Shown: positions 34,002 to 42,980, counted from the first letter of the stretch. The stretch: 64,000 bases of DNA from Alphaproteobacteria bacterium (GCA_015062445.1 SUUQ01000001.1:183424-247423), one strand, 5' to 3'. Numbers and translations: made by a program. The notes: generated by a model not told the origin, from the letters alone.

Positions 34002-35735
34002 GTGAAAAAGATTGTAGAGAAATCCATGCTGGGCAAGGCATGGATGTTGGCAGATGATGTTGCAGATGAAAATAATGATTTGGTAAAAAAAATACTGGTG
34101 GGACGTGGAATTGTTTCAGATGATGATATTCAAAAATTCTTGAACCCCAGTATAAAAGATTATATGCCGAATCCATCTGTGTTGACAGATATGGACAAGG
34201 CCGCAGTTATCATTGCAGATGCAATCGAAGAAAATAAAAAAATCGCAATTTATGGTGACTATGATGTTGATGGTATTACATCAACAGCAATTTTTGTAAA
34301 GTTCTTGCGACAGATTGGTGTGGATGTTGTTTGGCATCTGCCGACCCGTGAAGGTGAAGGGTATGGATTGAATAACAATGCAATCGAAGAAATTGCACAA
34401 CAGGGGGTAAAACTGATTATCACAGTGGATTGTGGTATCAGTGGTATTGATGAAGTCGATTTTGCACATAACCTGGGGTTGCAAATCGTTGTCACAGACC
34501 ATCATTCGCCAGATACAGAAATCCCAAATGCAGATGCACTGGTAAATCCAAAAAGACATGATGATACATCTGGACTGTCTTATTTGGCAGGGGTTGGGGT
34601 GGCATTCTTGACGTTGGTGGCGGTTAATCGTGAATTGAAAAAGCGGGGACGGGGACTGGATAATTCCGAGCTGATGAACAGTATGGATTTGGTCGCACTG
34701 GGTACAATTTGCGACACAATGTTATTGATTGGGTTGAATCGGGCATTTGTGGCAACAGGACTGAAAGTTATGGGGTTGCGAAAAAATCTGGGGCTGAGGG
34801 TCTTGATGGATGTCGCAAAAATTTCAAGACCGTCTGTTTATGCCGCAGGGTTTGCGCTGGGGCCACGATTAAATGCTGCAGGCAGATTGGATTCTGCGTT
34901 GCCTGCATTGGAGTTGCTGTTGACGGATAATCCGTTGATTGCAAATGATTTGGCAGATAAATTGCACAAAATGAACCAGGAAAGAATTGATATTCAAAAT
35001 GCAATTATGCTGCGGGCAACAGAAATGGCAGAAAAATGCTGTGCAGATGGAAAATGCAGTTTGTTCGTTTGCGGAGATAATTGGCATGGCGGTGTCATGG
35101 GAATTATCGCAGGACGACTGAAGGATAAATTTAATTTGCCGTCCTGTGTCGCAACCAGGGCAGATGGCGTTATAAATGGTTCTGGACGGTCAATCCCAGG
35201 TGTGGATTTGGGAAAAATTATCCATGATGCTTTGGCCGAAGGGGTTGTTAGCGAGGGGGGCGGACATGCCGCAGCTGCTGGATTTTCATTGCAGGCAGAT
35301 AAAGAAGCAGATTTTTGTCGGTTCTTGGAGGCGGCAGTTGTGCAACAACTGAACGGACAGTTGCCACCCCAGGAAGTTGTCGCAGACGCAGAAATTGACA
35401 GTGGTGGGGCAAATATGCGACTGGTGAAACAGATGAAAGCATTGGAACCTTTCGGACAGGGAAATCCAGAACCAACATTGATTTTGCGGGGCGGAATATT
35501 GGGCAAGGTTTCTGTTATGGGCAGCGAAAATCAACATCTGCGTGGTGTGGTGAAAACCAGTGCAGGGACAAAACTGGTATTCGTTGCGTTTAATATGACG
35601 GGAACAGCCGCAGGTAAATTTTTACTAGACGATGCAAATCAAAATACTAAAATAATGTTGTTGGGTAAGCTGAAAGATAATGAACATAATGGACGGGTTT
35701 CTGTTCAGTTCGTTGTAGAGGATGTCGCAATATAA
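34002..35735 (+). CDS. recJ: Single-stranded-DNA exonuclease RecJ
   Basis: 577 residues from a GTG. The DHH phosphoesterase motifs are present: IYGDYDVDGITSTAI (motif I), TVDCGISG (II), VVTDHHSPD (III) and the later GLSYLAGVGVAFL. The DHHA1 part contains GGGHAAAAGFS, and an OB fold follows (EPFGQGNPEPT). RecJ degrades 5' ends of single strands in recombination and mismatch repair, so it could act with the MutL at the window start. A TATAAT box lies about 30 bases upstream. The following gene overlaps or abuts the stop. Confidence 0.95.
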   Translation: MKKIVEKSMLGKAWMLADDVADENNDLVKKILVGRGIVSDDDIQKFLNPSIKDYMPNPSVLTDMDKAAVIIADAIEENKKIAIYGDYDVDGITSTAIFVKFLRQIGVDVVWHLPTREGEGYGLNNNAIEEIAQQGVKLIITVDCGISGIDEVDFAHNLGLQIVVTDHHSPDTEIPNADALVNPKRHDDTSGLSYLAGVGVAFLTLVAVNRELKKRGRGLDNSELMNSMDLVALGTICDTMLLIGLNRAFVATGLKVMGLRKNLGLRVLMDVAKISRPSVYAAGFALGPRLNAAGRLDSALPALELLLTDNPLIANDLADKLHKMNQERIDIQNAIMLRATEMAEKCCADGKCSLFVCGDNWHGGVMGIIAGRLKDKFNLPSCVATRADGVINGSGRSIPGVDLGKIIHDALAEGVVSEGGGHAAAAGFSLQADKEADFCRFLEAAVVQQLNGQLPPQEVVADAEIDSGGANMRLVKQMKALEPFGQGNPEPTLILRGGILGKVSVMGSENQHLRGVVKTSAGTKLVFVAFNMTGTAAGKFLLDDANQNTKIMLLGKLKDNEHNGRVSVQFVVEDVAI

Positions 35736-35736
35736 A

Positions 35737-36696
35737 ATGGATAATATGGAACAAAATATAAAAGATTTTTTACAGGTTGTTAAAAATGCACGGTCAGTGG
35801 TGCTGATGGGGCACAAAAATCCAGATGGTGATTCTATGTGCAGTGTTCTGGCATTGGCGCATTTGATTGAAAAAAACTTTGGTGTGCAAACAACCTGTAT
35901 CTATGATGGAAATATCCCGGATAGTTTGGATAATGTACCACTGAGGTCCAGAATTAAATATTTCGAACGTGTTGATTTAAGTCAACAATTTGATGTAGCA
36001 ATTGTTATGGATTATGGTAACCCGATTCATATCGGTGGATGCAGGCCAGCAGTTGATAATGCACGTTTGGTGGTCGAAATTGACCATCATAAAAATGATA
36101 ATAATGTTGGAAAACTGTGTATAAATGATGAATGTGCTGCTGCGACTGCGGTGTTGGTATATAAAATTGCACGGTATGGTAATTTGAATATCGATTCACA
36201 GACGGCGGATTTATTGGCACTGGCAATCTTGACAGATACAGGTAATTTTAAGTTTGCCAGGAATGGCGATTCGTTGCGGATAATGGCGGACTTGGTTGAT
36301 ATTGGGGTCAATATCAGAAATCTGATTGAGCTGATGAACAATAAACCACGCAAGGCAGTGCAATTAGAGGCACGTACCGCCGCAAATGCAGAATTCTTTT
36401 ATCATGGGCGGTTGGCAGTGGCAACAATTTGCAAGAAGGATTATAAATATCTGGATGGACGGGGGGAAACTGTATTGAATCTGCTGGGGCAAATCCAGGG
36501 GGTTGAATATATCGTTTTATTAAAAGAACAAAAGCCAGAACAAATCGGACTGTCGATTCGCAGTCGTAAAAAACCAATTAATCATATCGCAGAAGCACTG
36601 GGGGGCGGTGGACACGAACGGGCCGCAGGTGCAATTGTGCGTGATACAATGGAAAATGTTAGAAAACAGGTGTTGGAATTGTTCAAGGAGGCATAA
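35737..36696 (+). CDS. DHH-family phosphoesterase (NrnA-like nanoRNase / pAp phosphatase)
   Basis: 319 residues. Motifs: VVLMGHKNPDGDSMCS, IVMDYGN, VEIDHHKND, LTDTGNF, and GGGGHERAAGAIV in the DHHA1 domain. This set matches NrnA-type enzymes that degrade 2-5 nt RNA or 3'-phosphoadenosine phosphate, and also the related c-di-AMP linear-product hydrolases. The start is uncertain: ATG 35722 would overlap recJ, and 35746 is also possible. Directly follows recJ, another DHH protein. Confidence 0.85.
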   Translation: MDNMEQNIKDFLQVVKNARSVVLMGHKNPDGDSMCSVLALAHLIEKNFGVQTTCIYDGNIPDSLDNVPLRSRIKYFERVDLSQQFDVAIVMDYGNPIHIGGCRPAVDNARLVVEIDHHKNDNNVGKLCINDECAAATAVLVYKIARYGNLNIDSQTADLLALAILTDTGNFKFARNGDSLRIMADLVDIGVNIRNLIELMNNKPRKAVQLEARTAANAEFFYHGRLAVATICKKDYKYLDGRGETVLNLLGQIQGVEYIVLLKEQKPEQIGLSIRSRKKPINHIAEALGGGGHERAAGAIVRDTMENVRKQVLELFKEA

Positions 36697-36698
36697 AA

Positions 36699-37313
36699 AT
36701 GAGAAAAATATTGTTTGTATTATGTGCATGGCTTATGACAATGCCGGGATTTGCGGCAGTGGATGCAACGGCTGTGGATGCGGCAGAAAAATATCTGAAT
36801 TCAATTACAGGGTTGGCTGGGAAATTTGTGCAAACAGCAAATGGACGTCAGGAACAAGGAAATTTTTCAATGATGCGACCAGGACAGGTGCGGCTGGATT
36901 ATGATAATATGCCTGTGCAATTGATTGCAGATGGACATGATTTGTATTTTTTTGATAAATCGCTGGACCAGATTACAACTGTGCCAATTACCAGCACGCC
37001 AGCAGGAATTTTAATCAGAAAAAATATTAATCTGGTGAATGCAGATATTAATGTCGTGGAAACGGTGGATTATAAAAATACGTTTGCATTAAAACTGAAT
37101 CTGAAAGGGCAAGAAGGTTTGGGTTATATGACAGTCGTTTTCGATAAAAAGCCCGTTAAGTTAAATTCTTGGTCGGTTGTTGATGCAACAGGTACAACAA
37201 CAGATGTTGTATTTCATGATTTAAAAGAAAAAACAAACTTTGGTAAAAACTTTTTCCAAATACAAAGACATAAGACAATCAGTACCAGTGGTGGTGATGA
37301 TTATTATGATTAA
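36699..37313 (+). CDS. lolA: Outer-membrane lipoprotein carrier LolA
   Basis: 204 residues with a signal peptide (about 1-19, ending GFAA). The LolA pattern appears as YLNSITGLAGKFVQT, GNFSMMRPGQVRLDYD and LIADGHDLYFFDKSLDQITTVPI. LolA shuttles lipoproteins through the periplasm from LolCDE to the outer membrane. It is two bases after the DHH gene and two before tatB, so it is embedded in a long operon. Confidence 0.92.
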   Translation: MRKILFVLCAWLMTMPGFAAVDATAVDAAEKYLNSITGLAGKFVQTANGRQEQGNFSMMRPGQVRLDYDNMPVQLIADGHDLYFFDKSLDQITTVPITSTPAGILIRKNINLVNADINVVETVDYKNTFALKLNLKGQEGLGYMTVVFDKKPVKLNSWSVVDATGTTTDVVFHDLKEKTNFGKNFFQIQRHKTISTSGGDDYYD

Positions 37314-37315
37314 AA

Positions 37316-37612
37316 ATGTTCGGTATTAGTTGGGCAGAACTTTTGGTTATTTTGTTGGTCGCTGTGCTGGTGATACCGGCACGGTTGTGGCCAGATGTCG
37401 CACGATTCATTGCACGGGTAATAAAATTTGTTCGGGGACTGATTTGGAAAATTACAGATGCATCAGAAAATATTAAAAATCAAATAGAACTGGAAAAGCC
37501 AATTGATGATTTAATTAAAACAACAACAGATGATATGTTGAATACTTTTTCAACCATATTGCCAAAGTCTGAAAAGCCAAAGAAATCAAAACAGAAAAGG
37601 AAGGCAAAATGA
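37316..37612 (+). CDS. tatB: Twin-arginine translocase subunit TatB
   Basis: 98 residues: MFGISWAELLVILLVAVLVI helix, the P-hinge (PARLWP), an amphipathic helix and a charged, Lys-rich tail. The Glu in the helix (WAEL) is the conserved TatB residue. With TatC it forms the signal-peptide receptor. It overlaps tatC by four bases (ATGA). tatA is elsewhere at 28773. Confidence 0.92.
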   Translation: MFGISWAELLVILLVAVLVIPARLWPDVARFIARVIKFVRGLIWKITDASENIKNQIELEKPIDDLIKTTTDDMLNTFSTILPKSEKPKKSKQKRKAK

Positions 37613-38316
37613 AAAAAATGACGTTGAGTCAGCATTTTTCAGAACTGCGAAACCGAATCTTGTTTGTGGCGGCTGTGTTCGCAATTGCTTTTATGGGGGG
37701 ACTGGTGGTTGAGCCATGGATGCAGCAGTTTTTAACACAGCCGTTAATTAATGTTTGGCCAGATGGTACGTTGCTGTATACGGGATTGACCGATGGACTG
37801 ATTATCAGCTTTTCAATGGCTGGATTGTTCGCATTGCTGGTGACGACACCGGTGCTGTTGTGGAATATGTGGGCATTTGTATCGCCTGGATTAAAAAAGC
37901 AAGAACGCAATTTTATTTGGCCGATTTTAATTTTGTCGCCATTGCTGTTTATTGTGGGGGCGGGGTTCGCATTTTGGTTCTTGTTCCCGGTGGTATTCAA
38001 GTTCTTTGTGGATTTGAATCAGTCTGCACCTGTGCCCAGTGTGCTGATGCCGGCAATGCGAAACTATTTGGGGTTCGCAGTTGGTATGATGAAGGTGTTT
38101 GGGGTTGCGTTTCAGTTGCCGTTGGTGTTGGTGATGCTGAATAAATTCGGTCTGTTAAGACGCAGTCAAATGATTGAAATGCGCAGATATGCAATCGTTA
38201 TAATCGTGATTATGGCTGCAATCTTGACGCCGCCAGATATTGTGTCCCAGGTGATGTTGGCGGTGCCAATGTGGGGACTGTTTGAAATCAGTATTTTATT
38301 TATGCGAAAAGACTGA
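37609..38316 (+). CDS. tatC: Sec-independent translocase TatC
   Basis: 235 residues with six membrane helices. N-terminal MTLSQHFSELRNRI, then the periplasmic loop with a conserved pattern (WAFVSPGLKKQERNF) and the C-terminal TPPDIVSQVMLAVPMWGLFEI. TatC recognises twin-arginine signal peptides. It ends the recJ-to-tatC gene series. A new promoter for the NlpD-like gene begins a few bases after its stop. Confidence 0.95.
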   Translation: MKKMTLSQHFSELRNRILFVAAVFAIAFMGGLVVEPWMQQFLTQPLINVWPDGTLLYTGLTDGLIISFSMAGLFALLVTTPVLLWNMWAFVSPGLKKQERNFIWPILILSPLLFIVGAGFAFWFLFPVVFKFFVDLNQSAPVPSVLMPAMRNYLGFAVGMMKVFGVAFQLPLVLVMLNKFGLLRRSQMIEMRRYAIVIIVIMAAILTPPDIVSQVMLAVPMWGLFEISILFMRKD

Positions 38317-38324
38317 ATCTGTGA

Positions 38325-38330
38325 TATAAT
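38325..38330 (+). promoter_or_regulatory. -10 box giving a leaderless nlpD-like mRNA
   Basis: TATAAT preceded by TGA (extended -10), six bases before the GTG at 38337. Transcription should therefore start at or next to the start codon. Confidence 0.55.
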
Positions 38331-38336
38331 TGCAGT

Positions 38337-39767
38337 GTGAAAATATGCAATTGGATTTTTGCTGGTATCTTGTTAATGCAAACTGCGTGTGATTTGCAGC
38401 CAAAGGTTGTGTCGTTGCCTGATACGGTTGGGGACTTTATTTCACAACGTTATCCTGCATTGTTGGCAGACCCAAGTGTGTATCCAGAAATTTATAATTC
38501 AGCTGTGACAGACTATGGGGTGTATGCTGCGCCAGAATTGTATGGTCGGGCGACAGATGATGATTTTGTTATGTATGCATCTGTAGATGACTATATCGTG
38601 CCACCGCAAGAAAATCTGGTTGTTGCTGGTTTATCAAATGCAGATGCGAGTGTGCCAGATGCTGGTGACGATGTGTCGGAAAAACATCCAGATGAACAGC
38701 TGTCTGCCCCCAGTACAGATTATCTGTTGGTGCCGATGTATGGCGGGCCAATCGTGGAAAATAATACAAAACAGATTGTTGTAAAACCTGGGGATACGTT
38801 GTATAAACTGGCCAAGGAATATAATTCGTCTGTCGAAGATTTGGCAAAGTTGAATAAACTGAGTCAACCGTATCGGTTGGCAGTCGGACAAAAACTGCAG
38901 GTCGCAGGTGAAGTTGTGCCAGTAAAGGTTGCAGAACAGGATGTCTTGAAAATCGCAAAACCAATGACGGGGGTGCAAACAGCGACACGGGTTCAGTTGA
39001 CCGAAATTACGGTTGCGCCTGGTGATACATTGTATTCATTGTCCAGAAAATATTCTGTGCCAGTAAATGATTTGGCGGTCTTGAATAAGTTATCAGTGCC
39101 ATTTAATTTGGTGCCAGGACAAAAATTAAAAGTGCCAGATTTAGCACAGGCACCAGTCGCAAAAGTGCAGGTTGCAGAAAAGGTAGAAGCTGTAAAATCA
39201 GTTGATAAAAGACAGCAGTATGGTTCAGAAAAATCCCAGAAATCCAGCGTGCAGACAGATTCAAAGGTTGTAAAACAAGGGACGGCACAATCACAGATGA
39301 ATGGTAAAAAAGTGGTCGTTGTGCAAACGCAGAAAAAGATTTCTTCGGATCCGACAAAAAAACTGCCCAAGATAAATGCACGATCATCTTCAAAATTCTC
39401 GTGGCCCGTTCGGGGGAAAGTGTTGTCAAACTATGGTGCGAAGACAAATGGACTGTTTAATGATGGTATTAATATCGCAGCAACACGGGGGACAACTGTC
39501 AAGGCGGCAGAAAACGGTGTCGTTGCATATGCGGGTAATGAAGTAAAAGGGATGGGAAATTTGATTATTATTCAACACGATGGTGGTTGGATGACGGTCT
39601 ATGCACATATGGATTCGTTGGCAGTAAAACGTGGGGTCAAAGTTAATGTCGGTCAGAAAATCGGAACTGTCGGTGAAACGGGAAAGGTTGACAGTCCACA
39701 GTTGCACTTTGAAATTCGCAAAGGAACCAAGGCATATAATCCAACACAATATTTGAAAAGTAAATAA
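38337..39767 (+). CDS. NlpD/EnvC-like LysM-M23 lipoprotein, degenerate peptidase
   Basis: 476 residues. The N-terminus MKICNWIFAGILLMQTAC is a probable lipoprotein signal, though the lipobox is weak. Two LysM domains (KPGDTLYKLAKEYN and APGDTLYSLSRKYS, roughly 143-190 and 225-265) bind peptidoglycan. The C-terminal M23/LytM domain starts at about 353. Its zinc ligands are lost: HxGxD is N375-x-G-x-N379, and the HxH motif is Gln455-Leu-His457. It is therefore an amidase activator of the NlpD/EnvC kind rather than a peptidase, helping daughter cells separate. The GTG start has a -10 box six bases upstream and no Shine-Dalgarno. Confidence 0.87.
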   Translation: MKICNWIFAGILLMQTACDLQPKVVSLPDTVGDFISQRYPALLADPSVYPEIYNSAVTDYGVYAAPELYGRATDDDFVMYASVDDYIVPPQENLVVAGLSNADASVPDAGDDVSEKHPDEQLSAPSTDYLLVPMYGGPIVENNTKQIVVKPGDTLYKLAKEYNSSVEDLAKLNKLSQPYRLAVGQKLQVAGEVVPVKVAEQDVLKIAKPMTGVQTATRVQLTEITVAPGDTLYSLSRKYSVPVNDLAVLNKLSVPFNLVPGQKLKVPDLAQAPVAKVQVAEKVEAVKSVDKRQQYGSEKSQKSSVQTDSKVVKQGTAQSQMNGKKVVVVQTQKKISSDPTKKLPKINARSSSKFSWPVRGKVLSNYGAKTNGLFNDGINIAATRGTTVKAAENGVVAYAGNEVKGMGNLIIIQHDGGWMTVYAHMDSLAVKRGVKVNVGQKIGTVGETGKVDSPQLHFEIRKGTKAYNPTQYLKSK

Positions 39768-39837
39768 TATGAATACTGTCAAATCAGTTTTTTAGTTTTA
39801 TTCTGATACACTTGCAATTGTGCAGGAGGTGTCAGAG

Positions 39838-41052
39838 ATGAAAAAAATTATTTTTATTTTATCTGTATTTTTAGTCTGTTTATTTGTCGCATGGTTGGTT
39901 GTTCAATTTAATCCAAATCGTAGAAATCTGTCGGGGGCAGAATCTGATTATGTGCCGTCAACACGGGATACAGATATTGTAATTATTGATATTAATGATT
40001 TGGAAAATATGGCTGCCCAGGTAATACCCAGTGGGGGAATGGGGTATATCCAAGGCGGGGCAGAAACAGAACGTACAATGCGACGAAATCAAACTGTGTT
40101 TGATATGGTGGACATTTATCCACGGGTCTTGACCGGGGTGAACGAGCCGGATATAAAAACATCAATACTGGGGACGGAAATTTCTTTGCCGGTGATTGTT
40201 GCACCTGCGGCAGCACACGGGTTGGCACATGCATCAGCCGAAGCCGGCAGCGCAAAAGGAGCAGCGGTCAGTGGAACAATTATGTCGCTGAGTACGTATG
40301 CCAGTTCAACATTGGCCGAAGTGGCCGCCGCAGGCGCCGGGGCACCACAATGGTTCCAACTGTATTTAAGCAAGGATGATAAAGCGAATCGGCAACTGGT
40401 CAAATTGGCCGAAAATCTGGGTTACAAAGCAATAATTTTAACAGTTGATGCACCAATTGGTGGAAACAGATTTCGGGATGCACGCAACAATTTTAAGTTC
40501 CCGCTGGCGCTGCCAAATGTGCCACGGGCAGGTGGAAAAACACAGGGGCAAAGTATTAATAAAATCTTTGCGGCGGCAAAAAATGTCCTGACACCGTATG
40601 ATGTGATGTATGTGAAATCAATGACCAGATTGCCAGTTATCGTCAAAGGTATTATGCACCCAGATGATGCAGAAATTGCAATCGTCGCAGGGGCAGATGC
40701 AATTTGGGTGTCAAATCACGGGGGACGACAATTAGATGGTGGACCCGCTGCGTTTGAAGTCTTGGGTGATGTTGCAAATCGTGTAAATAATCGGGTGCCA
40801 ATCATTTTTGACAGTGGTATTCGCCGTGGACAACATATTTTCAAAGCAATCGCAATGGGGGCAGATGTCGTTGCAATTGGGCGACCTGTTATTTATGGAC
40901 TGGCACTGGGCGGATGGCGAGGGGTGGTGTCTGTGTTCGATTATTTGAAAAATGATTTGCGGCGGGTTATGTGGTTGGCAGGGACACAGAATGTTGAAGA
41001 GATTAAAAATGTAGAACTGAGACACAAATGTATAAGTGTAAAATGTGAATAA
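39838..41052 (+). CDS. FMN-dependent alpha-hydroxy-acid dehydrogenase (lactate dehydrogenase/oxidase type)
   Basis: 404 residues from ATG 39838 (GGAGG upstream). An N-terminal membrane anchor (about 3-22) precedes the TIM barrel. Family motifs are LPVIVAPAAAHGLAH, the YLSKDD stretch, LTVDAPIGGNR, LPVIVKGIMHPDDAEIA with the FMN-binding Lys, and SNHGGRQLDGGPA with the catalytic His and Arg, then DSGIRRGQHIFKAIAMGA. Substrate (lactate, glycolate or another 2-hydroxy acid) cannot be decided. The membrane anchor suggests it feeds electrons to the respiratory chain, as LldD does, rather than to oxygen. It stands alone before tRNA-Lys. Confidence 0.88.
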   Translation: MKKIIFILSVFLVCLFVAWLVVQFNPNRRNLSGAESDYVPSTRDTDIVIIDINDLENMAAQVIPSGGMGYIQGGAETERTMRRNQTVFDMVDIYPRVLTGVNEPDIKTSILGTEISLPVIVAPAAAHGLAHASAEAGSAKGAAVSGTIMSLSTYASSTLAEVAAAGAGAPQWFQLYLSKDDKANRQLVKLAENLGYKAIILTVDAPIGGNRFRDARNNFKFPLALPNVPRAGGKTQGQSINKIFAAAKNVLTPYDVMYVKSMTRLPVIVKGIMHPDDAEIAIVAGADAIWVSNHGGRQLDGGPAAFEVLGDVANRVNNRVPIIFDSGIRRGQHIFKAIAMGADVVAIGRPVIYGLALGGWRGVVSVFDYLKNDLRRVMWLAGTQNVEEIKNVELRHKCISVKCE

Positions 41053-41063
41053 TTATAAAAATC

Positions 41064-41092
41064 TTGCATTTTGTGGATTTTGTGTCTATAAT
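41064..41092 (+). promoter_or_regulatory. Promoter of tRNA-Lys
   Basis: TTGCAT (41064-41069) and TATAAT (41087-41092) with a 17-base spacer, 31 bases before the mature tRNA 5' end. Confidence 0.75.
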
Positions 41093-41122
41093 TATCCCCG
41101 TTCTGTGAATTTATGCAGTTCT

Positions 41123-41198
41123 GGATGCGTAGCTCAGTTGGTAGAGCAACTGACTCTTAATCAGTGGGTCCAGGGTTCGAGTCCCTGCGCGTCCACCA
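41123..41198 (+). tRNA. tRNA-Lys (anticodon CTT)
   Basis: 76 nt including an encoded CCA. Acceptor arms GGATGCG / CGCGTCC, D-arm with AGCTCAGTTGGTAGAGC, anticodon stem ACTGA / TCAGT around loop CTCTTAA (CTT), and T-arm GGTTCGAGTCC. A promoter lies upstream and a terminator downstream, so it is a single-gene transcript. Confidence 0.96.
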
Positions 41199-41208
41199 AA
41201 AATATCTG

Positions 41209-41231
41209 ACCACCCATTGGGTGGTTTTTTT
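41209..41231 (+). terminator. Terminator of tRNA-Lys
   Basis: ACCACCC / GGGTGGT stem with a short ATT loop followed by seven T residues. Confidence 0.9.
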
Positions 41232-41352
41232 GTATCTTGTAAGATAATAAACCCAGGGATTCATACCTGTATAATTATTTGTTCTGCATTGATAAAATGT
41301 GGGTGTTGACATGAAACTTTGACATAAAAACAAAACACAAAAAGGAGAAAAA

Positions 41353-41964
41353 ATGAAAAAGTTAGCAATTTCAACACTGGCTGTGCTGATTGCGTGCCCG
41401 GCATTCGCAATGAATCATCCAGACCAGGGCAGCAGTTGGCAAATGTGGGGAATGGACCCATATATCGGACTGCGTGGTGGTATGAGCTATACAAACCTGA
41501 ACTATAAGTACGACGGAAACAAAGAATCTATGACAGACTATGTATTCCAAGGTCGTGCAGCATTGGGGTTGGAAGTTTGTGATACGGTTCGTTCGGAAAT
41601 TGAATGGTCTTATTTTGGCAGAATGTCAGATCGTGAAAACTTTGGTGCAGCAGGTGGTATTGACGTAGAAACAAAACTGCAGACACTGTTGTGGAACAAC
41701 TATATGGAATTTGGACATTATAAGATTGTTCGCCCGTTTGCAGGATTAGGTGTCGGTATGGCATTCGCAGATGTTAAACGCCAGGGTGATCTGGTGCCAC
41801 GTTACAGCGAAAGTAAGACTCGCTTTTCTGGGATGGGCACATTGGGTGTGACGTTCGATATGGAACGTTTTGCAGTTGATGTCGCAGCACGTTATACATA
41901 TGTTGATATTCAATCAGGATTGCATAACTTTGGTGGCGATATCGGTATCAGATTTATGTTCTGA
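41353..41964 (+). CDS. Outer-membrane protein, small beta-barrel (OmpA-barrel or Omp25-like)
   Basis: 203 residues with a signal peptide (about 1-19, ending AFA). The mature part shows about eight amphipathic strands, starting DPYIGLRGGMSYTNLNYKY, with VRPFAGLGVGMAFADV and VDVAARYTYVDIQSG, and ends GIRFMF, the C-terminal aromatic barrel signal. This resembles the eight-stranded porin-like surface antigens of alphaproteobacteria. AAAGGAG precedes the ATG. A terminator follows six bases after the stop, so it is monocistronic. Confidence 0.85.
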   Translation: MKKLAISTLAVLIACPAFAMNHPDQGSSWQMWGMDPYIGLRGGMSYTNLNYKYDGNKESMTDYVFQGRAALGLEVCDTVRSEIEWSYFGRMSDRENFGAAGGIDVETKLQTLLWNNYMEFGHYKIVRPFAGLGVGMAFADVKRQGDLVPRYSESKTRFSGMGTLGVTFDMERFAVDVAARYTYVDIQSGLHNFGGDIGIRFMF

Positions 41965-41970
41965 TAAAAA

Positions 41971-41994
41971 AATCCCCCAGTCGGGGGATTTTTT
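41971..41994 (+). terminator. Rho-independent terminator
   Basis: AATCCCCC / GGGGGATT stem with a short AGTC loop, then a T run, after the barrel gene. Confidence 0.92.
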
Positions 41995-41996
41995 GT

Positions 41997-42109
41997 TTGA
42001 CCCAAAAAAAATAAAAAATTATAATGCCCCAGCATTTTTTAACAATAAACATAAAAACAACGTGCAGTGCCATCAACACATAAGTCCAGTTGATTGGCAC
42101 TGTTTTTTT
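41997..42109 (+). ncRNA. Possible small RNA or terminator-type leader with its own promoter
   Basis: TTGACC (41997-42002) and TATAAT (42020-42025) with an exact 17-base spacer form one of the best promoters in the window. Transcription from about 42032 would run only about 78 bases before a strong terminator: CAGTGCCA (42065-42072) pairs with TGGCACTG (42095-42102), extended by TCAAC / GTTGA with one bulge, then seven T residues (42103-42109). The next gene's ATG is 20 bases further on. So this is either an independent sRNA or a premature-termination leader controlling that gene. Confidence 0.55.
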
Positions 42110-42128
42110 GTCGAAAAAAGGGGGAAAT

Positions 42129-42590
42129 ATGAAAAGTAAACAAAATGTTTATCCGGAAAATTTGTGGGAAGCATTAATTTCGGCACTGCCAAATTGTACA
42201 ACAATGGTGTTGGGGATGATGACACTGAATTTGTGGATTTATGGACATTTGACATTGGAAAATTTTATTGCAGCATTGGGACCAATCTATGCAACTGCGT
42301 TCTGTTTGGATTTCTTTATCGTTGGGCCGGTTGTGTTGCGAATTGTTAGACGTTTCGATATAATGAGATATATGCCACTTGTGCGTGTGGGCCTGATGGC
42401 AGCAATTCTGACGTGTTTGGCACCAGTAATTGAAACAGGGTATATGCCAAATGCAATGCAATATATTATCGCATTGCCACGTAATTATGTCACTGCGTTG
42501 TTGTTGCAGGTGTTGGTTGCGTATCCGTTGGGACATGCGGTGCTGGCCAAGTATAAAAGTGTAAAGGCAAAATTAAATGTCGCAAGATAA
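42129..42590 (+). CDS. Four-helix membrane protein, duplicated DUF2798-like
   Basis: 153 residues from ATG 42129 (GGGGGA upstream). Two similar halves each contain a pair of membrane helices: MTLNLWIYGHLTLENFIAALG... with VGPVVLRIVRRF, then MAAILTCLAPVIETGYMPN... with AYPLGHAVLAKYK. Each half resembles the short two-helix DUF2798 family, so this looks like an internal duplication. Function unknown. The gene follows a promoter plus terminator that could attenuate its expression. A terminator follows the stop. Confidence 0.65.
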   Translation: MKSKQNVYPENLWEALISALPNCTTMVLGMMTLNLWIYGHLTLENFIAALGPIYATAFCLDFFIVGPVVLRIVRRFDIMRYMPLVRVGLMAAILTCLAPVIETGYMPNAMQYIIALPRNYVTALLLQVLVAYPLGHAVLAKYKSVKAKLNVAR

Positions 42591-42594
42591 TATT

Positions 42595-42622
42595 TTCCCC
42601 CGCAATGTGCGGGGATTTTTTT
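42595..42622. terminator. Terminator between converging genes
   Basis: CCCCGCA / TGCGGGG stem with an ATG loop and a T run on the plus strand. It touches the 3' end of the minus-strand ferritin-like gene. Confidence 0.85.
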
Positions 42623-42980
42623 ACTTGGTTAATTTTGCCAGGGCAAGCTTATTCAAAAAACCTTCTTCGATGGCACTTAGCAGTGAATTCAAACCTTCGT
42701 TGCTGTCGCCGTCTGTTTGTAACTCTTCAAGTTGTGAAATTATGGTTTCGCAAAATTTTACCAGATTTTTATTTACATACTTTGGTTCCAGGATGTTGGC
42801 CTTGAATACACCTTTGTTATCGTCAGCCATGAAATATGTTTCTGCAATCGAATCGACCCAGGTGTCAATGTCGGCGCTTAATCTGTCGTATAACAGATGA
42901 AGTGAATAGTTGTCTGTTGACCAGTGATTTATTTTGCAGGCATATTTGAATGCAATTAAATTACGTATTAATTCATACAT
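42621..42980 (-). CDS. Ferritin-like / Dps-like small protein (putative)
   Basis: 119 residues, all helical in pattern. The N-terminal stretch LIAFKYACKINHWSTDNYSLHLLYDRLSADIDTWVDSIAETYF resembles the first helices of Dps-like proteins, with the WSTDNYSLHxxxDRLxxDIDxxVDxxAE ferroxidase-type spacing of His, Asp and Glu. It is shorter than a complete Dps (about 150-160), so it may be a reduced or phage-type relative. Function inferred only from this pattern. Confidence 0.5.
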   Translation of the reverse strand: MYELIRNLIAFKYACKINHWSTDNYSLHLLYDRLSADIDTWVDSIAETYFMADDNKGVFKANILEPKYVNKNLVKFCETIISQLEELQTDGDSNEGLNSLLSAIEEGFLNKLALAKLTK

